A DNA stretch of 64,000 nucleotides from Lyophyllum atratum (Eukaryota; Basidiomycota; Agaricomycetes; Agaricales; Lyophyllaceae): positions 62,001-126,000 of the forward strand of contig JACGCN010000068.1 of the NCBI GenBank assembly GCA_014905825.1. Reading direction: 5' to 3'. How positions within the stretch are numbered: position 1 is the first letter of the stretch; every line of letters starts with the position of its first letter. The translations under genes and the position numbers were made by a program. Below, piece by piece: positions 33,677 to 43,927 of this stretch. Under the pieces are notes generated by a model. The model saw nothing but the letters and a program-made list of their open reading frames with translations. It ran no database searches and had not been told where the DNA came from.

Positions 33677-33700
33677 TGGTGACAACTACGAGATTCGAAC
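33677..33700 (+). other. tRNA primer-binding site of the TRIM-like element
   Basis: TGGTGACAACTACGAGATTC, extending to GAAC, starts two bases after the LTR. Its reverse complement reads GTTCGAATC...GTTGTCACCA, which is the T-loop, acceptor strand and CCA end of a tRNA over about 24 nt. The acceptor stem implied is GACAACT. I cannot assign the isoacceptor from this alone. Confidence 0.8.
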
Positions 33701-33993
33701 TCAAACCAGCGACGTCGCGTATAACCGAGGTTCTTTCTTGTTACTTGTCTGGTTGGTTCACTTCCCTTTCGCGCGTCCTCCGTTGTCGTTGCTTTACACG
33801 ATTCGACGCGAGAACACATGGCCTCTTCGTGGTGATGTCCATCACACCGCAACCCTGCAGGGATTTTACAGCTGTTCGAGGCATCCTCCGGCTACGAGAT
33901 ACTGTCCGCTTCCAGTCAACGAAGCATGATCATCATTTATTCTGTGCACCAGCGTTACAACCTGATCATTTAACGACGATTTCGACGCCATCC

Positions 33994-34850
33994 TGTAAGC
34001 ATACTACGCTTACCTCCAACATTAGGGTTGTGGAAATAACTCCCGGCCGGTTTTTTACCCAGTAAATTACCCGTGTGGGTTCTGGGGGATTTTTTTACAG
34101 GTAATTTACAGGTAATTTACCAATCATGTGACATAGTCACGTGATTTATTTCGCGACCATCGAGGAGATCATCGAGTCCGCGCCAAAATCCAGCGATTTT
34201 TGAGCCAGGGATGACTCAGTAAGCTTAAACCAAGGTGGATAACATTTAATATATACTATCATTGTGTAAAACCCATTTCATTCGAACTGCTGAGCAGTGT
34301 GAACACAATGGTACACTTCCACTGTGGGCTGTCCCCCGGCCGGGGCCGGAAATTCGAGGAGATCAAGGACATTGAGATCATCAGGTAGTAGTATTCCTCC
34401 GTATAGGCGACCTGGAGGTGTAGTAGCCATGACGTGAACATGAACGTCAAGCAGTGATAACACGTCTCTCCGACAGCCTACCCACAGGGAATCGGATTCA
34501 AAACGCGACAAACTTTGGGCTGGATCATGCACGTGACACGGTAAACTACACACGCGATTGGTAAATAACCTGCTCCAAACTGGGCCCAGTAAATTACCAG
34601 TAATATACCGGTAAATAACCGGTAAATAATCGTTGGTAAAAAATTGAAGGTTTTTTCCACAACCCTATCCAACATACTGACGACCACGTTGTGACACGGT
34701 CACGTTACCGTTACGTATCACGCGTATATATAGATAGAAACGCGAACTTGTACACTCCACCTTACTTTTCAATACACGTCTCGTTACTGTTCTCTTTGCG
34801 CGTTTCTATTACACCGACGCTTTAGTGGTCAGACCCAGCGTCTGGTTACA
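33994..34850 (+). repeat. 5' LTR of the gypsy element, interrupted by a MITE
   Basis: Begins TGTAAGCATACTACGC and ends TCTGGTTACA, with a TATATATAG promoter element near 34724. Residues 34023-34675 are the MITE plus its second target-site copy. Confidence 0.9.
34023..34667. mobile_element. hAT-type MITE inserted in the gypsy LTR
   Basis: The 645-nt non-autonomous element has terminal inverted repeats TAGGGTTGTGGAAA at both ends. It is bounded by an exact 8-nt duplication TCCAACAT (34015-34022 and 34668-34675). Both ends carry repeated GGTAAATTACC/GGTAAATAACC words (about 34060-34120 and 34545-34640). It has no coding capacity. The inverted repeats differ from those of the hAT element at 9447. 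Confidence 0.88.
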
Positions 34851-35090
34851 CTTTTTTTTGAACACTTTCGACTGTATAATCACGCGGGACTGCCCACGAG
34901 ATTACCCATTTCCTCTCGCTTCTCCCGCGCCGCCCCTGTCACGTCAAGAACCACAGAACCCTGGATCTGCGCAACCGCCCTGTACAAAACCCCTCAGAGC
35001 ATTGTCCCCACCGACTTCAAACCCCCATCTCTCGAAATCGCCCGAAAACTCCGTCACCACAGGCTCTTACTGGGTACCCTGCAACCATAG

Positions 35091-38000
35091 ACACGCCTAG
35101 ATCCATTCGCTCTGGCGATCCTTACCCGCGCTCAACAGGCAGCAGGGTCTACTGCGCAGACATCTCCGCCCGCCTCGCCAAGGCAGGGATCACCACCACG
35201 AACACCATCGCCCTCTGGGTCTCCACACACGCAGCGTCGAATTCTGACGCCACCTTCGCCCTTGACACCTTTGGATTCCGAATCCGGGAAATCGCTTGAC
35301 ACCGGCGCTATACCAAACGCATACACATCGGACTCAGATTCCGACTCCCCGTCCACTCCTCTGTTCCAATATCGCCCCGCCGCTATGTCCACCACGTCTG
35401 ATAAACTCGCAATCGTAACCCAGTCCAGCCCTACACATGCGCCCACTGTTTCCGATGGATCCCTGACCGTCGACTCCCTCCGTGCCTTCGAGACGTGCTC
35501 GAAGCGTTTTTTTCGCGCCAAAAAGATTGCCGCTGAGGATCAGGTTGGGCAGGTCATATACAGTTTCGAGGGCCATGCTATTCAGGATTGGATCTCGGCC
35601 GTTGAGGCCGAGCTCGTCGCCTTGAGCTTCACAGCCTTCATGGGCCGCTTGCGCACAAAGTGGCTCCGGGATGGATGGGAATACGAATACGGCCAAATCT
35701 TGCACGGGTTCCAGAACGACCAGGTTTTCAATGACTGGGTCAACCGTATCCAGGAAGCCAACAGCATCCTCTCTTCCGTCCCCAATGTTCACCTACCCCC
35801 AGATCGCCTCCGCCCCCACATCAGAATGCATCTCAACGCCGACTTGGACGCCGAGTACCGCTTGGTAAACGGCGAGAAACCTGGGAAACTCGACTCCATC
35901 GCTGACCTCGAGGATTGGATTACATCTGTCTCCCGTCTCGATCAGGCAATCAAAGCTAAAGCCGCCAGGGATCGCAAGGCCTACATGGCTCAGCTCGCCG
36001 CCCTCGGGAACGAGGCGAAGAAGTTCGGCCGCAACGTTTCCAACTTCACTTCCAACAACACCGTCCCGGCCGCCTCTGGCAACAACAGCGGGACCTCTTC
36101 GACTACTACTCCTCCGGCTTTCGCTCGTAAATTCGCCAAGAAGCTCACCGACGAGGAACGCGATCTTCTGAAGAAGAACGACGGCTGTACTAGCTGTCGC
36201 CTGCCTTTCGTGGGTGCGAAGCACGTCTGCGAATACGCCAGCAAACCACTGCCCTTCGACATCGCACCTGTCGTCACTCCGCAATACATTGAGAAATGTC
36301 GTAAGGCGAAACCAACACAGGTCGCCGCAGTTTTCGAAGAAGTCGACGAATCGTCAGAGGACACGGCGGACGACGAAGAGTTTGACCACGCCAACGAGTA
36401 TGTCTTCCCCCGCCACCTCTCATGGTCGTGCTCGCTCTCTACCCCCTCATCCCTACCCGCCTCCGTTGATGCGCTTATTGACCACGGCGCCCCGCCAGCT
36501 CTGATTTCTAGTGACCTCGCTGCAAAATTGAAACTTCCGACTCGACCATTACGCAAGCCTTTAAGAGTAGCCGGCGCCTTTTCCTCTCATTCCAATACGG
36601 ACGCCGTTAGTAGTTATCCCGAACAACTTGTCCTTTCAACTTTCGTCACAGCGTCTGTAATGTCCCCATGTGCACAATGGCAATCCAAAGCCCAAGTTTT
36701 CGTCGTCTGTCCAAACCTTAGATCTGATATCATCCTCGGACTTGACTTTTTGTCACGGAACGACATCATCGTCGACGCCGCGGAGCGGTCCGCCGTGGAT
36801 AAGAAGACCGGCTTCGATCTTCTAAACCCACCTGATCCAAAGAAGGCGCGAAAACCTGTCAAGGTATCGCCACATGCCAGGAGAAAAGCAGAGGCTTCCA
36901 CCATTAAGAAGGGCCAGGAGGAGAACCGCGAGCGCCGCAAGCTCGTGTTTTTTGAACTGGAGGCAAAATTCTTGAGAGAGAAACACCGTTTCGACCCATC
37001 CGCAAATGTAACCGAAGACAACCCGGCTGAAATCATTGGCCTCATCAGAGCTCATATCGACCTCCTCGCGAACGCAGAGTTCTTGAAGGAGATGGACAGG
37101 AAATTCAAATCCGATTTCGAAGATTGTTTTCCTGCCGACATCCCACATGTCCGTGACCTCCCCAACGACGTTTATCATAGGATCGAAGTAAAACCGAACG
37201 CGCGCATATCTGTCGCCCGCGCATACTCATGTCCTCGAAAATACCGGGATGGATGGAAGACGTTGATAGATCAACACTACGCCGCAGGGCGAATTCGACC
37301 TTCAAACTCCCAGTACACTTCGCCGTCCTTCATTATTCCCAAAGCCGACAAAACCGCATTGCCTCGCTGGGTAAACGACTACCGTACTCTAAACAGCAAC
37401 ACTATCCCTGACAGCTACCCCTTGCCGCGCGTTGAAGACATTCTTGCCGACTGCGCGAAAGGAAAAATCTGGGGAAAAATCGACATGACGAATTCCTTCT
37501 TCCAGACCCTGGTACACCCCGACGATGTAAAATATACAGCGACACTCACTCCTTTCGGTCTCTGGGAATGGGTTGTCATGCCCATGGGGCTGCGCAACGC
37601 GCCCGCCACGCACCAACGCCGAGTCAACATGGCCCTGAGGGACCTGCTCGGAAAGATATGCCACGTCTACCTCGACGACATCGTTATTTGGTCCAATACC
37701 ATAGAAGAACACGAAATCAACGTGGCTCGCGTTCTGAACGCGCTGCGCGCCGCCAACCTCTACTGCTCTATGAAGAAAAGTATTCTCTTCACCACGGAGT
37801 TAGATTTCCTGGGACACCACATCTCCGCTCGAGGTATCGAGCCCGACGGGGACAAAGTCGAGAAGATCATAAACTGGCCCGTCCCCGAGCGCGCGAAACA
37901 CGTTCGTCAATTCCTGGGTTTGGTGCGGTACATCTCATCATTCCTGCCAGCTCTCGCCGAGCACACGGCGATCCTCACCCCGCTGACCAAGAAGGAATGC

Positions 38001-40034
38001 AACAAGGATTTTCCGACGTGGACGCAAGAACACCAAGTCGCATTCGAGGCGATCAAACAACTCGTTATCAGCAGTGATTGCCTCACCACCATAGACCACG
38101 TCAACCCAGGGAAAAACCATATATTCCTGACCTGCGACGCCAGTAAACGAAGGACCGGTGGTGTATTATCCTTTGGAGAGACATGGGAGGGGGCGCGCCC
38201 CGTCGCCTTCGACTCCAGGCAACACACAGGTGCCGAACGGAACTACCCAACACATGAACAGGAGCTTTTGGCTATCCTACGCGGTTTGCGAAAATGGCGC
38301 AACGACCTCTTGGGCTCCCACATCCACATTTACACCGATCACAAAACTCTCGAAAACTTCGACACTCAGCGCGACCTTTCATCCCGCCAAGCGCGATGGA
38401 TGGAGTACCTTTCCCAGTATGACTACACCATTCACTACGTCCGAGGCGAGGACAACACAGTGGCCGACGCCCTATCGCGCTTACCAAATTCACTTGCCGA
38501 TTCTCCTGCAGATACAAACATAGCCGCCCTGTTCGACGTCTCCGACAAATCGCATACACTGAAGGCAATTAAGCGCGGATACCTCCAAGATCCATACACT
38601 AAGCGCATACTCGACGACGACGAGGCCGGAACACTGTCATCCGGTTGTGATGTTCGGGACGGGCTGATCTACGTGGGCGAACGCCTCGTCATCCCGAAAT
38701 ACAAGGACCTTCGGGAGAACCTTTTCCGAATGGCTCATGACAGTCTGGGTCATTTTGGTGGCGATAAGTGTTACTCAATGCTACGCGATTCTTACTACTG
38801 GCCAAACATGAGACGGAATCTAGTGGACGCATACATCCCGTCATGCAGGGACTGCCAGCGAAACAAAAACTCGACCAACAAACCCCGGGGTCCCCTCCAT
38901 CCACTGCCCACCCCCGACTCCCGTTTCTCGTCCGTCACCCTAGATTTCGTTGGACCGCTGCCTTTGGACGAAGGGTTCGACCAATTATGCACGATGACCT
39001 GTCGGGCGGGCGCCGAAATTCGTATCGCGCCGTGCAAAACTACTCAAACAGCCGAGGACTTCGCGGCCGTTTTCTTTAGGGAATGGTACTGCGAAAACGG
39101 ACTGCCCGATAACATCATTACCGACCGCGACAAGCTCTTCATCAGCAAATTCTGGACCGCCTTGCTTGAACTCGCCGGCGTAAAGCATAAACGCTCCTCA
39201 GCATACCACCCTCAGACGGATGGTCTTTCCGAACGGTCGAACAAAACCGTCATACAATGCTTGCGTTTTCACGTCGACCGCAACCAGGCCGGATGGGTTC
39301 GGGCGTTACCTGTAATTAGGTTCCATATCATGAACACCGTCAACGCCTCCACCGGTTTCTCGCCTTTCCAACTTCGCTCGGGCTTCTCACCGCGTGTCAT
39401 CCCAAGCATCGTGCCCGCACCAATGCCCGGAAAGGAGAAAGAACGAAAAGCTGCGCTGGCATTGATAGACGACATTCACATGGACTTCCTAGAAGCAATG
39501 GACAACATGACGGCCGCCAAAATGGTTCAAGCCCACTACGCCAACTTGGGTCGCGCACCGGAGATTCCTTACAAACTTGGGGCCAAGGTTCTTCTTTCGA
39601 CTGTGAACCGACGCCGAGAGTATGTTCAGAAAGAAGATGGGAGAGCGGCAAAGTTTATGCCGCGGTTTGACGGCCCTTTCACGGTCGTTGCTTCACATCC
39701 AGAGTCTTCATCCTACACCTTAGAATTGCCCGAACACATGACGATACATCCCACATTTCACGCCGCCCTCCTGCGACCTTATAAAGACAACGACGACAAC
39801 CTCTTTCCGAGTCGGACGCTAGCTATGCCTGGACCGGTCGTGACAGAAGACGGTGAGGAAGAGTATTTTGTTGAGAAAATTGTCGACGAAAGAAAGTATC
39901 GGCGACAAAAGCAGTATTTAATCCGCTGGACGGGCTATGGACCCGAGTACGACTTGTGGCGCCCCGCGAAAGACTTCGAAAACTCGGCAGCCTTAGATAA
40001 ATGGGAACGAAGGCGTCCTAGCGGAGGAACTTAA
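35091..40034 (+). CDS. Gypsy Gag-Pol polyprotein with C-terminal chromodomain
   Basis: One uninterrupted frame encodes the full retrotransposon polyprotein. Gag (about 35500-35960) is followed by a non-standard zinc-knuckle-like CTSCRLPFVGAKHVC (C-x2-C-x8-H-x-C, near 36185). The aspartic protease has ALIDHGAPPALIS, with His in place of the usual Thr/Ser after the catalytic Asp (36480). Reverse transcriptase follows, with IDMTNSFFQTL and YLDD at 37668-37679. RNase H has FLTCDASKR and TDHKTLENF. The integrase has a His-Cys finger (HDSLGHFGGDKC...CRDCQRNK), with catalytic Asp at 38943, Asp at 39123 and Glu at 39231. A chromodomain (FVEKIVDERKYRRQKQYLIRW) ends the protein near 39865-40010. The first in-frame ATG is at 35385, but the frame is open from 35091 with Pro/Ser-rich coding-like sequence, so the true start is uncertain. 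Confidence 0.93.
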   Translation, partial: TRLDPFALAILTRAQQAAGSTAQTSPPASPRQGSPPRTPSPSGSPHTQRRILTPPSPLTPLDSESGKSLDTGAIPNAYTSDSDSDSPSTPLFQYRPAAMSTTSDKLAIVTQSSPTHAPTVSDGSLTVDSLRAFETCSKRFFRAKKIAAEDQVGQVIYSFEGHAIQDWISAVEAELVALSFTAFMGRLRTKWLRDGWEYEYGQILHGFQNDQVFNDWVNRIQEANSILSSVPNVHLPPDRLRPHIRMHLNADLDAEYRLVNGEKPGKLDSIADLEDWITSVSRLDQAIKAKAARDRKAYMAQLAALGNEAKKFGRNVSNFTSNNTVPAASGNNSGTSSTTTPPAFARKFAKKLTDEERDLLKKNDGCTSCRLPFVGAKHVCEYASKPLPFDIAPVVTPQYIEKCRKAKPTQVAAVFEEVDESSEDTADDEEFDHANEYVFPRHLSWSCSLSTPSSLPASVDALIDHGAPPALISSDLAAKLKLPTRPLRKPLRVAGAFSSHSNTDAVSSYPEQLVLSTFVTASVMSPCAQWQSKAQVFVVCPNLRSDIILGLDFLSRNDIIVDAAERSAVDKKTGFDLLNPPDPKKARKPVKVSPHARRKAEASTIKKGQEENRERRKLVFFELEAKFLREKHRFDPSANVTEDNPAEIIGLIRAHIDLLANAEFLKEMDRKFKSDFEDCFPADIPHVRDLPNDVYHRIEVKPNARISVARAYSCPRKYRDGWKTLIDQHYAAGRIRPSNSQYTSPSFIIPKADKTALPRWVNDYRTLNSNTIPDSYPLPRVEDILADCAKGKIWGKIDMTNSFFQTLVHPDDVKYTATLTPFGLWEWVVMPMGLRNAPATHQRRVNMALRDLLGKICHVYLDDIVIWSNTIEEHEINVARVLNALRAANLYCSMKKSILFTTELDFLGHHISARGIEPDGDKVEKIINWPVPERAKHVRQFLGLVRYISSFLPALAEHTAILTPLTKKECNKDFPTWTQEHQVAFEAIKQLVISSDCLTTIDHVNPGKNHIFLTCDASKRRTGGVLSFGETWEGARPVAFDSRQHTGAERNYPTHEQELLAILRGLRKWRNDLLGSHIHIYTDHKTLENFDTQRDLSSRQARWMEYLSQYDYTIHYVRGEDNTVADALSRLPNSLADSPADTNIAALFDVSDKSHTLKAIKRGYLQDPYTKRILDDDEAGTLSSGCDVRDGLIYVGERLVIPKYKDLRENLFRMAHDSLGHFGGDKCYSMLRDSYYWPNMRRNLVDAYIPSCRDCQRNKNSTNKPRGPLHPLPTPDSRFSSVTLDFVGPLPLDEGFDQLCTMTCRAGAEIRIAPCKTTQTAEDFAAVFFREWYCENGLPDNIITDRDKLFISKFWTALLELAGVKHKRSSAYHPQTDGLSERSNKTVIQCLRFHVDRNQAGWVRALPVIRFHIMNTVNASTGFSPFQLRSGFSPRVIPSIVPAPMPGKEKERKAALALIDDIHMDFLEAMDNMTAAKMVQAHYANLGRAPEIPYKLGAKVLLSTVNRRREYVQKEDGRAAKFMPRFDGPFTVVASHPESSSYTLELPEHMTIHPTFHAALLRPYKDNDDNLFPSRTLAMPGPVVTEDGEEEYFVEKIVDERKYRRQKQYLIRWTGYGPEYDLWRPAKDFENSAALDKWERRRPSGGT

Positions 40035-40098
40035 CATTCGAAACGCTCTCTTATTCGCCTGGACAACGGGGGAAATTTTTCGAGAGAGGATGGGCGAG

Positions 40099-40302
40099 TG
40101 TAAGCATACTACGCTTACCTCCAACATACTGACGACCACGTTGTGACACGGTCACGTTACCGTTACGTATCACGCGTATATATAGATAGAAACGCGAACT
40201 TGTACACTCCACCTTACTTTTCAATACACGTTTCGTTACTGTTCTCTTTGCGCGTTTCTATTACACCGACGCTTTAGTGGTCAGACCCAGCGTCTGGTTA
40301 CA
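40099..40302 (+). repeat. 3' LTR of the gypsy element
   Basis: 204 nt, intact. A purine-rich tract (GAGAGAGGATGGGCGAG) immediately precedes it. Confidence 0.92.
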
Positions 40303-40719
40303 CATCCCCAGCTCTTATTACCTTTGAAACCTCCCTATCATACTTCCATGCACCAACCGTCTTTGCTACTTTCAACAAGCGTATGTCTCCGTGTTCCGAA
40401 TTTTTTACCGCGTTTTTCTCTGTGCTGGAAGTTTTGTGGGGTTGGAGAGGGCTCTTGGGTGTTGAGGGACGCGACGAGGACGTCGCTTTGAGGTTGAGGG
40501 GCAGATGCGGCTGTGCCATCAGCGGCTTCCACTTTGGGACGGAAACGGCGTGTATCCGCGGCATCTTACTGGACGTCAAGATTTCAGATGGTTCTCACAT
40601 TCCACCTCCGAGTCCGGCGTGGCTGGGGTGATGTCGGAGATCCGCATTTGGATTGAGGGGACAAGGTTCATGTTGGCGAGGATCGCGACGAGGACGTCGC
40701 TATTTGGAGGTTGGGCACA

Positions 40720-40846
40720 TGGAACAGGGCATACTGCCCGCCATGAGGCGTGGTCCGTGCTCCGAACAAGTATATATACAAGCATGTACGTACCGATACA
40801 GCATCCAACCCACCACCTGTCCATCCTGTCGAGACTCCCGTCTCCA
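40720..40846 (+). repeat. 3' LTR of the TRIM-like element
   Basis: 127 nt, matching 33548-33674 throughout as far as I can read, followed by the ACGG target duplication. Confidence 0.85.
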
Positions 40847-40850
40847 ACGG

Positions 40851-41456
40851 CGAGTAAATCCATCCCTTATAGGAAGGGCATGCCTGCCTGCCTGCCTCCA
40901 AGGCTATCTTAGCATCAATGTAACGCATGGACTCTGTCATCATCATGCGCGAGACGCCAATCTGGACTCGATTCAACTTGAGACTTCCTGGAACAGAATC
41001 CATGCTTAACAGCGCTCGTGTCGACGATGCATTTTATCAAATCAAGACGAATTCGAGGTTGTCCAATCCATGTGTACTCACAACAGCTGCATGCACTACT
41101 TCCTCGTTGAAGGCTGGAGGCGCGCTGAGATACTGGTATCCGTCCTTCTCTCTACTACTAGTGGCATCTAAGCCTGTCTGCGTTCATCTATGCTTCTATC
41201 GCCCATATGTCCGATTCATTGCCGTCACACTGCCTCATCTACGTCCAGTCCACTAAGCAGATACCCCTGGCCATGATGGACCTGAATCTTCAAACTTGCC
41301 ATTTGCTTTAAGGGTAGCAACATTTCCAGTTTCGTGCATTGGAATTCCCGAAGAGCAGTCTTATCGCTACTTCGAGAGAGAGACTAAACGGTATATAAGA
41401 ATCGCTTGACTCGACTACGGTGTCGATAGCTTCGCGTCATAAAAACCTCTTACGAC
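40851..41456. other. Region with no supported gene
   Basis: Contains a short TGCC tandem run near 40880 and otherwise nothing I recognise. The final part should hold the promoter of the gene at 41457. Confidence 0.4.
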
Positions 41457-43305
41457 ATGACACTCTTCCAAGTTTTTGAATTGTACGTTCAAGGACTCTC
41501 CGACGTCAATTTCATGTTCTGACAACCTTGTGTAGTGCTTTTGCCTGCTGCAGTGTTGCGTCTGTCGGTGCGCGACTTCCCCAGCTCGAGCTGCTACGAC
41601 AGCTGATGTAAATTGATCTATTCCTTCTCTCCTCAGCCCTTCTCATATGGGATCATGCTATCACGTTCGGCGCCGAAGTTTCTAGGATATGGTCGCGAAA
41701 ATTCTCAGGTGCAACGGTGCTGTACGCCCTCCTCCGATACGGGACTCTCCTTGAGAAGATATCAATTTTGTTTCTGGCTTCGTGGTATATGACTCCCCGA
41801 GTATGTTCAACCTTGCCCTCGAAGTACTGCCTTTATTTGACCAGTAAACCTATCTTTCATTAGGGGTTTGTATATTCTCCAAGATATCGACTCCACCGAC
41901 ATTAACTTCTCGTTTTTGGTCGATAGGTGCGACATCGCTGTTCGATTTCAAATTTTTCCAATGATACTGAGGAGTCTCGCCTTCGGTCGTATGTCTGGTC
42001 CTTCGTCACAGAGTCATGTTATACTTAACTTAGGTCTTGTCGCAGTGTTCTCATCCTTACGGGTGTATGCTCTCCAAGGGAATGATTGGCGACTTGCGGC
42101 GTTCATTTTTCTGCTTTGTCTACCGTCAGTAATCACGCCTACCGTATGTCCTCCTTGCGATTTCTTCCATACAAGTCATTGGCTTACCTCATGGTACCTA
42201 GTATTCGTACACCCATCAATGGTCCACTGCAGTAAGTCGATACGGATGCCAGTTGACATACCTTGCCTCTCAGTCTGCCCATGATCGCAGTGTTAGTCGT
42301 TCCTTTACTTTCATAGTGGTATACTTATCCAATGCTTTCTACGCAGAAGTCATCACGAATGCGTATCTTGGTATTTGAACATGCTGAAACTCCACGACAG
42401 TGCGTATCGCCGGTATCGCTGCGGATATAATATCGGAAAGCATCGTCATCATCGTGACGATAAGGAAGACTTTCCGACTCCGGAATAATTTGAGTTTGGC
42501 GGGGCCCGCTGAGCGCCCTGGTCTAGGTAAGCTACTTTTCAGAGACGGTAAGTTATTCGCCTTTCAGAATTTTCCTAAATTTCTGATGCACCCACTTACG
42601 ACAGGGACTCTGTATTTCTTGTGAGTGACTCATCGATTTTTTGTTTTATACGCGTCAATTTGACGCTTTTACCACTCAAGCGCTATCTTAATCTTGTCGC
42701 TTGCTGATATGCTGGTTCTTGTGGTAAGCCGTTCGACATCTTCAGTTATGCAGGAACTAATCTCTGACATTGAAGTTTGATCACGTCGTGAGTTCTACCC
42801 TGCGGGCGCTACGTTGATGCTAGCACTGTCGGCTAACGCTGGATTTAGCCCCAACCTGTTGTGGGATACGACTATTGGGTTGTTCCTTATTACACACCAG
42901 TGTGAGTTCCATACATAAATATGTGTCCCTCACATCAACTCTTGTCCTAGATTCCGGACCATCATCATTTGCAGGTTCTTGCTTATGCTCCGCGCTATCT
43001 ACTACGACGAAGGGAATGAGGTCAAATCCCAAATAGGATCACTACATTTTGCAAGGTCAAGGGTCGTTGGTACTTTGGGCACGACAGTAGATCCCAGCCT
43101 CGATGACGAGGATGTTGACTCCCAGCTGCGGTCATACGAGGATGACGAGGAGATCATATACTCGAAAGATCCATTTGCCACCGGCTTGTTGTTGGGTGCG
43201 GATGGCTCTTCCAAGGCCTCCTCGAGCGGACAAAATGTGGAAAAAACCAGCGAGGAGATAGAGCTCTCAGATTATACGCATGATAGAGATTCGCCTCTGG
43301 CCTAG
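41457..43305 (+). CDS. DUF6533-type seven-helix membrane protein
   Basis: This belongs to a large Agaricomycete family of receptor-like multipass proteins of unknown function. A short first exon (MTLFQVFEF) is spliced through a small second exon to ASVALLIWDHAITFGAEV, then RIWSRKFSGATVLYALLRYG, the DUF6533 signature near the first membrane helix. Later exons give RCDIAVRFQIFPMILRSL, the family block SSLRVYALQGNDWRLAAFIF (about 42055-42120), IAADIISESIVIIVTIRKTF and LLFRDGTLYFL. The end is an acidic cytosolic tail (SLDDEDVDSQLRSYEDDEE ... DRDSPLA). At least eight introns of 45-65 nt interrupt it. Start and early exons follow phase-consistent GT-AG junctions. The exons around 41860-41930 and 42290-42400 are less certain. 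Confidence 0.78.
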
Positions 43306-43927
43306 ATGTGGGCTTTTCGATCTCCACAGCAGGAAAACCATCCACTTCCATCGAACTCCGATTCAGAGCATTTCTGGCCACATATTTATTTTCAGTGTAG
43401 TTAACATCATGATATAGCGGTGCTGAGATTGCTTCGCACACATACCGACCCTTCTCTCTTGTCTGACAAAAATGACACAAACTTGAGGCCAACGCTTGCC
43501 CCAGTCCTTCCCGTGGACCATCGATCTGAGTTTGATGGCCGCCGGAGCAGCCGCCGAGGACCCTCCAAATCGGGGTTTCGACCATGACGCCACTGGCACA
43601 GCCTCTTGAAGTTGGAACAACATCCTGGCTCCTAGAGGTCAGTGCTTCAGGATATTCGGACAGCTAGAAATTAACGCTTTGTCCACAACTTGATATTGGA
43701 TGGCCCTTGACACAGCATGAGCGGGATCCGGCTTGACAAAGCTGCAAGAAGGATACCGCATTGGCCGCTGCACCAATCATGAAAATACCGTACTGGCCAT
43801 GGCATTGGCCGATGAGCGCCACACTTGTTCTCTGTGCTCCCGCTTTGACCAATTTATCTCTGCGTATATAAGTGCGAAATGTATCAACGTATTTCTCACA
43901 TCTCCTGAACACCTCTACTCACCTCCA
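43306..43927. other. Intergenic region
   Basis: Between two plus-strand genes. The open frame at 43733-44320 includes this stretch, but the upstream part has no support beyond being open. A TATA-like GCGTATATAAG lies near 43862, 60-65 nt before the ATG at 43928. Confidence 0.4.

Larger units (their letters stand above)
33989..40307 (+). mobile_element. Ty3/gypsy chromovirus with intact polyprotein
   Basis: LTRs at 33994-34850 (204 nt once the inserted MITE and its duplicated 8 nt are removed) and 40099-40302 (204 nt) differ at one position (near 34771/40230). The target duplication CATCC lies at 33989-33993 and 40303-40307. The near-identical LTRs indicate a recent insertion. The element sits inside the TRIM-like element. 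No tRNA-like primer site follows the left LTR, which ends before a run of T. Confidence 0.93.
33548..40846 (+). mobile_element. TRIM-like LTR element (host of the nested insertions)
   Basis: Identical 127-nt direct repeats beginning TGGAACAGGGC and ending GTCTCCA lie at 33548-33674 and 40720-40846. They are flanked by a 4-nt duplication ACGG (33544-33547 and 40847-40850). A tRNA-type primer-binding site follows the left repeat and a purine-rich tract (GGAGGTTGGG) precedes the right one. Without the gypsy insertion the element is about 1 kb, with no coding capacity that I can see. These are the features of a terminal-repeat retrotransposon in miniature. Confidence 0.8.

Noticed and set aside
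33677..33700. A tRNA gene, because of the GATTCGAAC T-loop-like sequence
   Set aside because: Only the 3' third of a tRNA is represented, in antisense and with the CCA end encoded, directly after an LTR. It is a primer-binding site.
35132..39651. Numerous minus-strand and alternative-frame ORFs over the gypsy element
   Set aside because: They are shadows of the GC-rich polyprotein frame. No domain appears in any of them.
41457..43305. A pheromone receptor, because of the multipass layout and the presence of PRM1 in the window
   Set aside because: The RIWSRKFSG...LLRYG and LRVYALQGNDW blocks are DUF6533 signatures, not STE3. I found no CaaX pheromone precursor in the window.
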